Below, piece by piece: positions 1 to 8,292 of a stretch of 64,000 nucleotides of DNA. Under the pieces are notes generated by a model. It was not told where the DNA came from and ran no database searches. It saw only the letters and a program-made list of their open reading frames with translations. The translations under genes were made by a program, and so were the position numbers. The stretch is from positions 1,178,001 through 1,242,000 of the forward strand of contig NZ_CP059399.1 in the NCBI RefSeq assembly GCF_013744875.1, read 5' to 3'. The first letter of the stretch is position 1; every line of letters begins with the position of its first letter. The stretch comes from Nocardia huaxiensis (GTDB taxonomy: Bacteria > Actinomycetota > Actinomycetes > Mycobacteriales > Mycobacteriaceae).

Positions 1-150
1 GGCGTACGCGGGGATCTGGGTGACGATGGCCGCGACCCCGGACTCCGCCATATCGGGAACCCGGTCCATGAGCCGCTCGACGATGCGGAAGCGCTCGGCC
101 ACCAGCTCGTCCGGATAAGCGACGTCGGACTGCTGTGATCGAGCTGACAT
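1..150 (-). CDS. PucR/CdaR-like transcriptional regulator, N-terminal fragment
   Basis: An open frame reads leftward from an ATG at 150 and runs off the left edge, giving 50 residues. The fragment contains helical sequence ending in a QIPAYA motif, which resembles the start of actinobacterial PucR/CdaR-type regulators, where an AEIPAYA-like motif follows the first helix. No DNA-binding domain is visible because that part lies outside the window. The gene is divergent from the liv operon at 394, so regulation of that transporter is possible but not shown. The family call rests on a short stretch and is tentative. Confidence 0.5.
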   Translation of the reverse strand, partial: MSARSQQSDVAYPDELVAERFRIVERLMDRVPDMAESGVAAIVTQIPAYA

Positions 151-393
151 GACCGGGATTAATCCATGAGTTGCTGGACGTGTCAACGCCGCTTGGTCCC
201 GCGCGCACTGTTCGCCGCGAACAAACGCACTGTCCCCGGCGGACAAACCTGGCCCGCCAAGTTGGTCCTCCACGCCCAATGTGCGGTCTGAACTGCCCTT
301 TTACTGTTTGCGAGCACTGATTCACCGGCAGGGGCAAGTGTGACGCCCCGCACGGAAACTCAGCCCGCGCGGTAGTCGCGGGCCGGAGGACAC

Positions 394-1152
394 ATGCTCG
401 AGATTTCCCAACTCACCGTCCGCTTCGGCGGGATCACCGCACTCCAGGAGGTCGGCTTTCAGGTCGCGTCAGGCGAGATGGTCGGGCTCATCGGGCCCAA
501 TGGGGCGGGGAAGACCACACTGTTCAACTGCATGACCCGGCGGTACACGCCGACCACGGGCACCATCCGCTACGACGGGCGCGATCTGCTGGCCGCGCCC
601 CCGCACGCGCTGGCCGGGCTGGGCATCGCGCGGACCTTCCAGAATCTGGGACTGTTCCCGCGACTCTCGGTGCGCGACAACGTGCTCGTCGGCGCGCATC
701 ACCGGGCCGAGGCCGGATTCATCGGCGCCGCACTGCGGCTGCCCGGGGTCCGCCGCGAGGAGGCCCGGTTGCGCGCCGAGGTGGACGAGGTGCTCGAGCG
801 CCTCGACCTCATGGAGGTCGCCGATCATCTCGCCGCCGGACTGCCCTTCGGCACGCTCAAGCGCATCGAGCTGGCGCGGGCGCTGGCCGTGCGGCCGAAA
901 CTGCTGCTGCTGGACGAGCCGGTGAACGGGCTCAGCCACGGCGAGGTGGACGAGTTCGCGGAGCGGCTCACCGGGCTGCGGAACGAGCTGGGCCTGACGG
1001 TCGTGGTGGTCGAACACCACATGGGCTTCGTCATGGGCACCTGCGAGCGGGTGGTGTGCCTGGAGTTCGGCGTCGTCATCGCCGAGGGCAAACCCGAAGA
1101 GGTGCAACAGCATCCGGCGGTCATCGCCGCCTATCTGGGCACTGCCGCGTGA
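394..1152 (+). CDS. livG: Branched-chain amino acid-type ABC transporter, ATP-binding protein LivG
   Basis: This 252-residue protein is a cytoplasmic ATPase that would power uptake through LivH-LivM. The Walker A motif GPNGAGKT is at about residues 34-41, the LivG-type signature reads LPFGTLKRIELA, and the Walker B segment is LLLLDEP followed by the VNGLS D-loop. Length fits LivG, which is larger than LivF. A GGAGGA ribosome site lies just upstream of the ATG. It is the first gene of five in a row (livG, livF, livH, livM, livK). Family members import Leu/Ile/Val, other amino acids, amides or urea, so the exact substrate is not known. Confidence 0.93.
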   Translation: MLEISQLTVRFGGITALQEVGFQVASGEMVGLIGPNGAGKTTLFNCMTRRYTPTTGTIRYDGRDLLAAPPHALAGLGIARTFQNLGLFPRLSVRDNVLVGAHHRAEAGFIGAALRLPGVRREEARLRAEVDEVLERLDLMEVADHLAAGLPFGTLKRIELARALAVRPKLLLLDEPVNGLSHGEVDEFAERLTGLRNELGLTVVVVEHHMGFVMGTCERVVCLEFGVVIAEGKPEEVQQHPAVIAAYLGTAA

Positions 1153-1170
1153 GCTCGGGTTCGGCACCTG

Positions 1171-1207
1171 CTGGATCCCGGCCAAAAGCATGCCGGGATG
1201 ACGAAAG
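1171..1207. repeat. REP-like palindromic element, copy 1
   Basis: The arms ATCCCGGC (1175-1182) and GCCGGGAT (1192-1199) flank a short spacer, with conserved flanks TGG before and GACGAA after. A near-identical element lies at 60685-60718. This copy sits between livG and livF inside an operon, so it should not terminate transcription fully. Confidence 0.6.
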
Positions 1208-1210
1208 GGA

Positions 1211-1939
1211 GTGCCTGTGACTGAACCATTTCTGACCGTGCGGGACCTGCACGCCGGTTACGGCGGCGCGAAAGTCGTGCACGGAGTGAGCTTTTCGATC
1301 GCGCGCGGCGAAGTCTGCGCGCTGCTCGGACCGAACGGGGCGGGCAAGACCACCTTGCTGCGCGCCCTGTGCGGCATGGTCCGCGCCCGCGGCACGATCC
1401 GGCTGGACGGCGAGGAAATCACCGGCCGCGCACCGGAAGCCGTCGCCCGCCGCGGCGTGGCCCATGTTCCGGAGGGCCGCGGCACCTTCGGCGCGCTGAC
1501 CGTGGGGGAGAACCTGCGGCTCGGCGCGTACACCCGACGGGATCGGAAGGGGGTCGAGGCCGAGCTGGCGCGGGTCTTCGACTTCTTTCCGATCCTGAAG
1601 GAGAAGGTGCGCGAACCGGCCGGCGGGCTGTCCGGTGGCCAGCAGCAGATGCTGGCCATCGGGCGGGCCCTCATGCTGCGCCCCCGCCTGCTGCTGCTCG
1701 ACGAACCGTCGCTGGGGCTTTCCCCGCTGATCACGCAGGAACTCTTCGGGATCGTGCACACCATCAACAGGGAGGAGCGCACCACCGTGCTCGTGGTGGA
1801 ACAGAACGCGCATCTGGCGCTGGGCGTCGCCCATCAGGCGCATGTGCTGGAGACCGGGCGAATCGTCTTGTCCGGCACCGCGGATCAGATTCGCGACAAC
1901 GAACAGGTCGCGCGGTCCTATCTCGGATACCGGGTGTGA
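1211..1939 (+). CDS. livF: Branched-chain amino acid-type ABC transporter, ATP-binding protein LivF
   Basis: This is the second ATPase of the liv-type importer, 242 residues from a GTG start; another GTG six bases downstream is equally possible. Walker A GPNGAGKT, the canonical LivF signature LSGGQQQMLAIGRAL and Walker B LLLLDEPSLGL are all present. The stop overlaps the livH GTG start by four bases (GTGA), which indicates translational coupling. LivF and LivG form the nucleotide-binding pair at the cytoplasmic face. Confidence 0.93.
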   Translation: MPVTEPFLTVRDLHAGYGGAKVVHGVSFSIARGEVCALLGPNGAGKTTLLRALCGMVRARGTIRLDGEEITGRAPEAVARRGVAHVPEGRGTFGALTVGENLRLGAYTRRDRKGVEAELARVFDFFPILKEKVREPAGGLSGGQQQMLAIGRALMLRPRLLLLDEPSLGLSPLITQELFGIVHTINREERTTVLVVEQNAHLALGVAHQAHVLETGRIVLSGTADQIRDNEQVARSYLGYRV

Positions 1940-2823
1940 TCGTGGCCGGATTCCTACAGCAGATGCTCGAAGGGCTCAGTGCCGGTGCGATTTACGCCGG
2001 ACTGGCCTTGGCCCTGGTGCTCATCTACCGCTTCACCGGGATCGTCAACTTCGCCCAGGGTGAGCTGGCCATGTTCTCGGCCTTCCTGGCCTGGCAGTTC
2101 GTCGAGGGCGGCATGCCGTTCTGGATGGCGCTGATCGCCGCGCTCGCAATCTCTTTCGCGGGCGGCATGCTCATCGAACGGGTGGTGATCCGGCCGGTCG
2201 AGGGCGCGCCCGAGCTGACCCTGGTGATCGTCACCGTCGGCCTGTACTTCATCACCAATGCGGCGGCCGGCTGGATCTGGTCGTATCAGGTGAAGTCGTT
2301 CCCGAATCCGTTCCCGGACGGGGCATTGCGTGCCGGTGGCGTCAGCGCCGGGTACGGCAGCCTCGGCGTGATCGCCGTGGTGGCGCTGGTGATGGCGGCC
2401 ATCTACCTCATGTTCCGGTACACCCGAATCGGTTTGGCCATGCGGGCGGTGGCGAGCAATCCGGTGTCGGCGCGGCTCAGCGGGATTCGCGTCGGCGCGG
2501 TGCTCGCGCTCGGCTGGGGCCTGTCGGCGCTGGTCGGCGCGGTGTCCGGAGTGCTCTCCGCCCCGGTGCTTTTCCTCGAACCGAACATGATGGGCGGGGT
2601 TCTGATCTACGCCTTCGCCGCGGCCACCCTCGGCGGGTTCGACAGTCCGGGCGGCGCGGTGGTGGGCGGTCTCATCGTCGGCGTCGCCGAAACCCTCACG
2701 GGCGCATATGTGGATGTCATCGGCACCGAGCTGAAAATCGGTGTGCCGCTGGCGATCATCCTCGGCGTGCTGCTGGTGCGGCCGCAGGGTCTGTTCGGTC
2801 GAGCGGTGGTGGAGCGGGTATGA
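1936..2823 (+). CDS. livH: Branched-chain amino acid-type ABC transporter permease LivH
   Basis: This is a 295-residue integral membrane permease. The frame stays open far upstream, but homology begins at GFLQQMLEGLSAGAIYAGLA, so the GTG at 1936 overlapping the livF stop (or GTG 1942) is the real start. It has many hydrophobic segments and the LivH-type motifs NFAQGE near residue 38 and ATLGGFDSPGGAVVGG near the C-terminus. It ends in an ATGA overlap with livM. It should pair with LivM to form the membrane channel. Confidence 0.92.
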   Translation: MIVAGFLQQMLEGLSAGAIYAGLALALVLIYRFTGIVNFAQGELAMFSAFLAWQFVEGGMPFWMALIAALAISFAGGMLIERVVIRPVEGAPELTLVIVTVGLYFITNAAAGWIWSYQVKSFPNPFPDGALRAGGVSAGYGSLGVIAVVALVMAAIYLMFRYTRIGLAMRAVASNPVSARLSGIRVGAVLALGWGLSALVGAVSGVLSAPVLFLEPNMMGGVLIYAFAAATLGGFDSPGGAVVGGLIVGVAETLTGAYVDVIGTELKIGVPLAIILGVLLVRPQGLFGRAVVERV

Positions 2824-3785
2824 GTAAGAACCTGATCGGGGCCGTTGTGCTGGTCGCGCTGGCTTGCTATCTGCCCTTCCAGTTGGCTCCCTTCCACACG
2901 TTCCAATTGTCGATGGCGCTCGTGTACGCGGTCGCGCTGGTGGGGTTGAACCTGCTGGTGGGGCAGACCGGGCAGATCTCGCTCGGGCACGGGGCCTTCC
3001 TCGCGGTCGGCGCGTACACCACCGCCGTGCTGATGGATCGTTGGGACACTCCGTATTTGGCGACATTGCCCGTCGCCGCCGCGGTCACCTTCGTGCTCGG
3101 GTTCGCGCTCGGCATTCCGGCGCTGCGCTTGAAGGGCCTCTATCTGGCGCTCGTCACGCTGGCCATCGCGATCTTCCTGGTGCCGCTGCTCAAGCGATTC
3201 GAATCGCTGACCGGCGGGTCCATGGGGCTCACCGTGGCGAAGATCGCGCCGCCGGAGTGGAGCGGGCTGGCCGAGGATCAGTGGCTGTACTTCCTGGCGC
3301 TGGGCGTCGCGGTGGTGAGTTTCCTGATCATCGCGGGCGTGCGGAAGTCGCGAGTCGGCCGGGCGCTCAACGCCATTCGCGACAACGAGACCGCCGCCGA
3401 GGTCATGGGCGTGCGGCCCGCGCACTACAAGACCCTCGCCTTCGCCTGGAGCGCCATGCTCGCCGGCCTGGCCGGGTGCGTCTACACCTGGGTGATCGCC
3501 TACGTCTCACCCGACTCCTTCGCCACCGGACTGTCCATCACGCTGCTGGCGGGGCTGGTGGTCGGTGGGCTGGGGTCGCTGTGGGGCCCGCTGCTGGGCG
3601 GATTCTTCGTCATGTACGTGCCCGGCCTCGCCCAGGACGTCAATCAAGCCGCGCCGGGAGTCGTCTTCGGCCTCGTGATCATCGCGGTCATGTACCTCGC
3701 GCCCACCGGATTGGCCGGTCTCACCGGCCGGGTGGCGCGCCGGATCGAACAGTTTGCTCGGAAAGGAAAAACCAATGCGCACTAG
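2820..3785 (+). CDS. livM: Branched-chain amino acid-type ABC transporter permease LivM
   Basis: This is the second permease of the importer, 321 residues, starting in an ATGA overlap with livH. Typical LivM motifs include LNLLVGQTGQISLGHGAF near residues 43-60, the cytoplasmic loop RVGRALNAIRDNETAAEVMG that contacts the ATPases, and GGLGSLWGPLLGG near the C-terminus. The C-terminal tail is basic. The livK start lies inside its last codons, at 3775. Confidence 0.93.
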   Translation: MSKNLIGAVVLVALACYLPFQLAPFHTFQLSMALVYAVALVGLNLLVGQTGQISLGHGAFLAVGAYTTAVLMDRWDTPYLATLPVAAAVTFVLGFALGIPALRLKGLYLALVTLAIAIFLVPLLKRFESLTGGSMGLTVAKIAPPEWSGLAEDQWLYFLALGVAVVSFLIIAGVRKSRVGRALNAIRDNETAAEVMGVRPAHYKTLAFAWSAMLAGLAGCVYTWVIAYVSPDSFATGLSITLLAGLVVGGLGSLWGPLLGGFFVMYVPGLAQDVNQAAPGVVFGLVIIAVMYLAPTGLAGLTGRVARRIEQFARKGKTNAH

Positions 3786-5025
3786 GGCTTTTCGTGCGGT
3801 CGGGGTGGCAGCCGCGGTGCTGCTGTCGCTGACCGCCTGTGGTGGCCGCGGCGACAGCGGCGGCACCACCGCGCAGGGCGACTGCAAGGGGCAGCAGACC
3901 ATCGGCATCACCGACACCAGCATCAAGCTGGGCGGGGTGTACCCGCTGTCCGGGCCGGCCTCCGCCTACGGGGAGATGCCCAAGGGCGTGCGGGCCTACT
4001 TCGACTACGTCAATGCCGAGAAGGGCGGCATCGGCGGGCGTCAGGTCGACTACCAGGTGCGCGACGACGGGTACCAGCCGCCCAAGACGGTCGAGGAGGT
4101 GCGGCGGCTGGTCGAACAGGACCAGGTGTTCGCGGTCTTCCAAACCCTGGGCACACCAACGTCTTCCGCGGTGTGGGACTACCTCAACGACCGCAAGGTG
4201 CCGCAGGTGTTCGTCGCCGGCGGGGCCACCAAGTGGGGTTCCGATCAGGACCATCCCTGGACCATCGGCTGGCAGCCCAGCTATCTGGCCGAAGGAAAAG
4301 CCTTCGCGCAGTACGTGAAACAGCAGAAGCCGAATGCGACCGTGGCCGTGCTGTACCAGAACGACGACTTCGGCAAGGATCTGCGCGACGCCTTCACCGC
4401 CGGCATCGAGGGCAGCGGCGTCACGATCGTCGCTCAGCAGAGCTACGAGGTCACCGACCCTTCCGTGGAAGCGCAGGTGCGCAATCTGTCCGAGACCAAA
4501 CCTGATGTGCTGCTGAACTTCTCGACCCCGAAGTTCGCCGCCCAGGCGGTCGCGGCCGATGTCCGCAATCCGGACTGGAATCCGCTGCACCTGCTGTCCA
4601 TGGTCGCCAACTCGGTGTCGGTGCTGAAGCCGGTCGGCTTCCCGAACGTGCAGGGCGTCATCTCCGGAGCCTTCACCAAGGACCCCTCCGACCCGCAGTG
4701 GAACACCGACGCCGCCATGCTGCTCTACAAGGAGAAGCTGGCCAAGTACGCCCCCGGGGCCGACCCCACCAATACCTACAGCCTGGTCGGCTGGTCCGCC
4801 GCCGAGAGCTTCCACAAGACCTTCGAGGCCGCGAAATGCGCCACCCGCGAAGGACTCCGGGACGCCGCCCGCAATATCTCCGGCATTAGCGTCGACACGC
4901 TGCTGCCCGGCATCACCCTGAAAACCGGTGCGGGCGATGCCTTCCCGATGGAGGCGATCCAGATACAGCGCTTCGAAGGCGACCACTGGACTCCGGTCGG
5001 CTCCGTCATCGACACCGGCAAATGA
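3775..5025 (+). CDS. livK: Branched-chain amino acid-type ABC transporter, substrate-binding lipoprotein LivK
   Basis: This 416-residue binding protein captures the solute outside the membrane and delivers it to LivHM. The ATG at 3775 is chosen over an upstream in-frame start because it follows a GAAAGGA ribosome site and gives a clean lipoprotein signal peptide with lipobox LTAC and modified Cys at residue 22. The mature part has the periplasmic-binding fold signatures YPLSGPASAYGE and VAVLYQNDDFGKD. It overlaps the end of livM and closes the operon. The substrate cannot be read from sequence alone. Confidence 0.92.
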   Translation: MRTRAFRAVGVAAAVLLSLTACGGRGDSGGTTAQGDCKGQQTIGITDTSIKLGGVYPLSGPASAYGEMPKGVRAYFDYVNAEKGGIGGRQVDYQVRDDGYQPPKTVEEVRRLVEQDQVFAVFQTLGTPTSSAVWDYLNDRKVPQVFVAGGATKWGSDQDHPWTIGWQPSYLAEGKAFAQYVKQQKPNATVAVLYQNDDFGKDLRDAFTAGIEGSGVTIVAQQSYEVTDPSVEAQVRNLSETKPDVLLNFSTPKFAAQAVAADVRNPDWNPLHLLSMVANSVSVLKPVGFPNVQGVISGAFTKDPSDPQWNTDAAMLLYKEKLAKYAPGADPTNTYSLVGWSAAESFHKTFEAAKCATREGLRDAARNISGISVDTLLPGITLKTGAGDAFPMEAIQIQRFEGDHWTPVGSVIDTGK

Positions 5026-5073
5026 ACCCCCGCAACACCCCTCAGTAAATCCATCAGTTCAGCGAGGAACCCG

Positions 5074-5838
5074 ATGAAGCTCCGCCACACCCTTGTCACC
5101 GCCACCCTGGTTACCGCCGCCCTCGGCATCTCCACCGCCGGCGCCTCGGCCGCCCCCGTCTCCGAGAACCCCGTCCAGCAGGAGGTGCACTACGAGGTGA
5201 ACCGCCAGGGCGACTCGGCCGTGATCACCACCAGCGACGGCAAGCTGCAAGCCGTCGGTGACCAACTCGTGCTCACGGACCAGGCCGGCACCCCGGTGGC
5301 CTCGGTGCCCCTCACCTACCGGATGAACGGCAACGCCTACCCGATCGCCGCCGAAATCAACGGCGGCACCGCGGTTCTCACGCCCGCGAAGGAGGGCGGG
5401 ACCCCGATCGCCGATGTCGCGGCCGCCGACGTCATCTCCGCCGACACTGCCCTGAAGAACGTCTCCGAATCCTTCACCCCCCGCGATCAGACCGCGCTCG
5501 GCGTCCTCGCCCAGCGCCTCACCATCGGCAGCGCCGTCTCCGCCATTGTCGGCGCGGTCCTCGGCGGCGGCATCGGCTGCCTGGTCGGCGGCGCGGTCGG
5601 CGCCACCATCTCCAGCCCCGTCATCGCGCTGCTGCTACCGTTCGTCGGCGCCACCATCGCCGGCTGCGTGCTCGGCGCCGCCACCCTCGGCGCGGTCGGC
5701 GGCGTCGTCGGCCTGGTCACCGTCGGCGGTCCCCTGGCCCTCTTCTCCGCCTTCCAGTACTTCAGCACCATCCTGACCCCCTGCCCCGCCACCCTCGCCA
5801 TGTGCAAGGACCCGGCGACCGTCCCCGCCACCAAGTAG
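5074..5838 (+). CDS. Secreted protein with hydrophobic Gly-rich C-terminal region
   Basis: This 254-residue protein of unknown function has a Sec signal peptide with probable cleavage after ASA at residue 26. The mature N-terminal half is polar and beta-rich. The C-terminal half (about residues 150-235) is a long stretch of Gly/Ala/Val with GG motifs that looks like two or three tightly packed hydrophobic helices, and four Cys are seen in it. This layout is common among uncharacterised Nocardia exported proteins. It follows livK by 48 bases but shows no functional link to transport. Confidence 0.75.
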   Translation: MKLRHTLVTATLVTAALGISTAGASAAPVSENPVQQEVHYEVNRQGDSAVITTSDGKLQAVGDQLVLTDQAGTPVASVPLTYRMNGNAYPIAAEINGGTAVLTPAKEGGTPIADVAAADVISADTALKNVSESFTPRDQTALGVLAQRLTIGSAVSAIVGAVLGGGIGCLVGGAVGATISSPVIALLLPFVGATIAGCVLGAATLGAVGGVVGLVTVGGPLALFSAFQYFSTILTPCPATLAMCKDPATVPATK

Positions 5839-5960
5839 CCGCCGCACCTTCCGGTTCCGAACCGGGCATCGATGTCGGACGCCCCGGGTAAGTTGCCTCA
5901 TGTTGCGGCAATCCTGTTGCAATGCTGGATATTTCGACGCCCCGAAGCTCGGGGTAGATA

Positions 5961-6464
5961 GTGGGTGACTCTGTGGGATCACAGGGACGACGGACGACGC
6001 ACGCGATCGTCAAGTGCGCAATCGCGGCTGCCGTGGCGGTGGCGACGGTGACGGTCGGCGGAACCATGGCGACGGCCGTCGCCGAGCAACCGGCCTCGGG
6101 CTGCACCTACTCCTCGGGCTCGATCCCCGCCGACCAGCCCGCGGTGTCCGGCACGACCCTGCAGGTGAATTCGACCTACACCGTCAGCGCCGCCATCCTG
6201 AACCCGAACACCACCGTGGCGTTCAGCGCCGTAGGCCCCGACGGCACCAGCGCGGCGATCGGCTCCCCGATCTTCGTCGCCGACGGCGCGGGCACCTCCG
6301 TCAGCGTGCAGTGGACCCCGAAGACGGCCGGCACCCACCGCCTCTACGCCGCCGAATCCGGCCCCGGTTGGAACTTCACCTACGGCCCGACCACCTGCGT
6401 CGTCGCGGCCGCCTCCTCCGGAACCGGTTCCGGCGCAGGCCTCCCGTTCCTCAGCGGGAACTGA
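5961..6464 (+). CDS. Small secreted protein with Ig-like beta region
   Basis: This 167-residue exported protein is of unknown function. A GTG at 5961 is used; GTG 5973 is an alternative. A twin-arginine-containing n-region and a hydrophobic stretch (residues about 18-45) form a signal peptide ending near AVAEQ. The mature part has alternating beta-type sequence (TVAFSAVGPDGTSAAIG, VQWTPKTAGTHRLYAAES) that resembles a small Ig-like fold, and two Cys that could form one disulfide. A strong terminator follows directly. Confidence 0.7.
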   Translation: MGDSVGSQGRRTTHAIVKCAIAAAVAVATVTVGGTMATAVAEQPASGCTYSSGSIPADQPAVSGTTLQVNSTYTVSAAILNPNTTVAFSAVGPDGTSAAIGSPIFVADGAGTSVSVQWTPKTAGTHRLYAAESGPGWNFTYGPTTCVVAAASSGTGSGAGLPFLSGN

Positions 6465-6483
6465 CCGCCCGCCGGCCGACACG

Positions 6484-6514
6484 CCAACGGCCCGAGAAAG
6501 ACTCGGGCCGTTGG
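6484..6514. terminator. Rho-independent-type hairpin after the 5961 gene
   Basis: A perfect 13-bp stem with arms CCAACGGCCCGAG and CTCGGGCCGTTGG encloses the loop AAAGA, 20 bases after the stop. No long T-run follows, as is usual in actinobacteria. Confidence 0.8.
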
Positions 6515-6601
6515 TCTTCGGATCGGAGCTCCCGTGACGGCGGCTCGCGGTCGCTCACAGAATCCCTACAATTCCGGCGCAAACCGTGCGCATCACCGTC
6601 G

Positions 6602-6607
6602 TAGGTT
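6602..6607 (+). promoter_or_regulatory. -10 box for a leaderless transcript
   Basis: TAGGTT ends six bases before the ATG at 6614 and there is no ribosome-binding site, so the message probably starts at the A of the ATG. Confidence 0.45.
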
Positions 6608-6613
6608 GCTGTC

Positions 6614-7225
6614 ATGTTTGTCAGAGCTCTGCGATTCTCCGCCGCGCCACTGGGTGCCCTGGTCCTGGCCGCGGTCGCGCTCGGGGTGACGCTCCATCGC
6701 GGTTGGATAGCCACGGAGTTCTGGATTCTCACCCTGCCGCTGCTGCTGGCGGTGTTCGTGATGCTCTCGGGCGGCTTCGCGCTGGTGTTGTGGCTGGCTT
6801 TCCGGGGTGGGCGACGGTGGCCTCTGGTGGCAACCGCGATATTCGTCCTGATCGGGGCCGGTGGGCCGGTCCTGCTCTTTTCGAACTCGAAAGCCAATGC
6901 GTGGACCAGGTTTTGGGTCGAGCGACCGGCATTCGCCGCTGTGGAAGCGATGGAGTTGCCGCCGGATCGCGAAATCGACTACTACGGTGTCCAGCTGCCG
7001 CGCCACCTGTGCTTCGTTTCGGCGAACTGCAAGGTGGCGGTGATCGGTACCAGTGGTGGACAGCCGGTCCGCTTCGTACCCGACTACATCGGAATCCCCG
7101 ACGATGCGCTCGGCTACGGGCATTTCGTCGGAACGCCCGAGCCGGGACCCTACGACGGGTTCGGCGAACCGGTCTGCCCCACAATGGAACTGGCTGATGG
7201 TTGGTGGTGGCTCGACTTCTGCTAG
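6614..7225 (+). CDS. Membrane protein with three N-terminal helices and Cys-containing tail
   Basis: This 203-residue protein is not assigned to a known family. Three hydrophobic segments (residues about 8-28, 36-62 and 68-88) are followed by a soluble domain of about 110 residues. The tail contains four Cys (HLCF, ANCK, VCPT and the terminal DFC) that could form two disulfides if it faces outward. The ATG has no ribosome site and a -10 box six bases upstream. Confidence 0.65.
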   Translation: MFVRALRFSAAPLGALVLAAVALGVTLHRGWIATEFWILTLPLLLAVFVMLSGGFALVLWLAFRGGRRWPLVATAIFVLIGAGGPVLLFSNSKANAWTRFWVERPAFAAVEAMELPPDREIDYYGVQLPRHLCFVSANCKVAVIGTSGGQPVRFVPDYIGIPDDALGYGHFVGTPEPGPYDGFGEPVCPTMELADGWWWLDFC

Positions 7226-7237
7226 CGCACTGTCCCG

Positions 7238-7636
7238 CTACCCGACCGCATCGGCCAGCTGTTCGGCGTAGCGGGTGGTGAGCTTTCCGACGATGGGCAG
7301 CGGTGCGCGGGCGCCGCCGGTGTTGTTCGCCTGGAGCATGGCCATGATCCAGACGATGACCGCGAGAACCGCGACGGCGAGTCCGGCGAGGCTGAAGATG
7401 ATCCCCAGCGCGCCCAGGAGCGAGCCGAGGATGCTCAGCGCGATATTGGCCGCCGAGACCGCCCCGAAGAAGACAATCGATTGTGCGGCATGGAATCTCA
7501 CGTCAGGATCGTGCTTTCCCACGAAGAGGAAGATGATCCCGGTGACCCATCCCAGCGCGTAGGACAGGATCGCGCTGGTCTTCTTGTCCAGGCCGGCGGG
7601 CTGGGGGCGGTTGGTGGGCTGTTGCGAAGATGTCAT
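7238..7636 (-). CDS. DUF4870-type small membrane protein
   Basis: This 132-residue protein matches the DUF4870/Tic20-like pattern. A polar, proline-containing N-terminus (TNRPQPAGLDKKTSAILSYA) is followed by the hydrophobic segment GWVTGIIFLFVG, the short motif DPDVRFHAAQSIVFF, and a long double-helix region to about residue 100. The family is widespread in actinobacteria and has no proven role. It is convergent with the 6614 gene, with stops only a few bases apart. Confidence 0.8.
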   Translation of the reverse strand: MTSSQQPTNRPQPAGLDKKTSAILSYALGWVTGIIFLFVGKHDPDVRFHAAQSIVFFGAVSAANIALSILGSLLGALGIIFSLAGLAVAVLAVIVWIMAMLQANNTGGARAPLPIVGKLTTRYAEQLADAVG

Positions 7637-7687
7637 GCGGTAAGTAGAGGCCGCGGGTGCCCCCCTACCGATACCAACTTTCGATGG

Positions 7688-8110
7688 TCAGCGCGCGAGG
7701 TGGGCCAGGAGAGCAGCGAATTCGGCTCGGCTGAGATAGCCGTCGCAGTCGGTGTCGGCGGCGGTGAGGAGCGATTCGGCGGATTCGTCGGTGAGGGCGG
7801 GGCAGGTGCGGAGGAGGGATTCGAGTTCGTTCAGTTCGATCAGTTCGTTGCGGTTGGTGTCGAAGGTGTCGAAAGCGGCGTCCGGGTCCGTGATTTCGGG
7901 GTCGCGGCCCAGGCGGGCGGCATCGAATTCGGCTCGGGAGATGAGGAAGTCGCCGTCGGTGTCGGCGGCTGCCACCAGCCGGGAGACGGCTTCTTCGTCG
8001 ATTTCCAGGCCCAGGGCTCGGATGCCGAGGAGAATGTCTTCGGCGGAGATCTGGCCGTCGCCGTCTCGGTCCCAGAGATCGAAGGTGTCGGCCGGGTCGT
8101 TGGCTGGCAT
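7688..8110 (-). CDS. Calerythrin-like EF-hand calcium-binding protein
   Basis: This 140-residue, very acidic protein without signal peptide carries four EF-hand loops in order: DRDGDGQISAED, DTDGDFLISRAE, DTNRNELIELNE and DTDCDGYLSRAE. Loops 1 and 4 have the Gly at position 6; loop 2 has Phe there and loop 3 has Glu with Asn at positions 3 and 5, so loop 3 is probably the weakest calcium site. Size and spacing fit two EF-hand pairs, as in calerythrin-type proteins of actinobacteria, which buffer or sense cytoplasmic Ca2+. An AGGGGG ribosome site precedes the ATG. Confidence 0.9.
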   Translation of the reverse strand: MPANDPADTFDLWDRDGDGQISAEDILLGIRALGLEIDEEAVSRLVAAADTDGDFLISRAEFDAARLGRDPEITDPDAAFDTFDTNRNELIELNELESLLRTCPALTDESAESLLTAADTDCDGYLSRAEFAALLAHLAR

Positions 8111-8254
8111 GGTGGCCCCCTTGGTCGGAAATACGGTGGTGCGAGGGAATTCGATCGCACCACCGCAGTGCGGTCAAGAGGCGGTGGGGACGGTCACGCG
8201 CGGGGTTGGCGGCGGTAGGTGAGTTCGTCGAATTCGGTGTCACACCCCGGGTCG

Positions 8255-8260
8255 TATGCT
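8255..8260 (+). promoter_or_regulatory. Putative -10 box of the kinase gene
   Basis: TATGCT lies 32 bases before the GTG start and upstream of the AGGGGAGGA ribosome site. No clear -35 is visible. Confidence 0.35.
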
Positions 8261-8292
8261 GAGCACCGATCACCGCGAATAGGGGAGGACAC

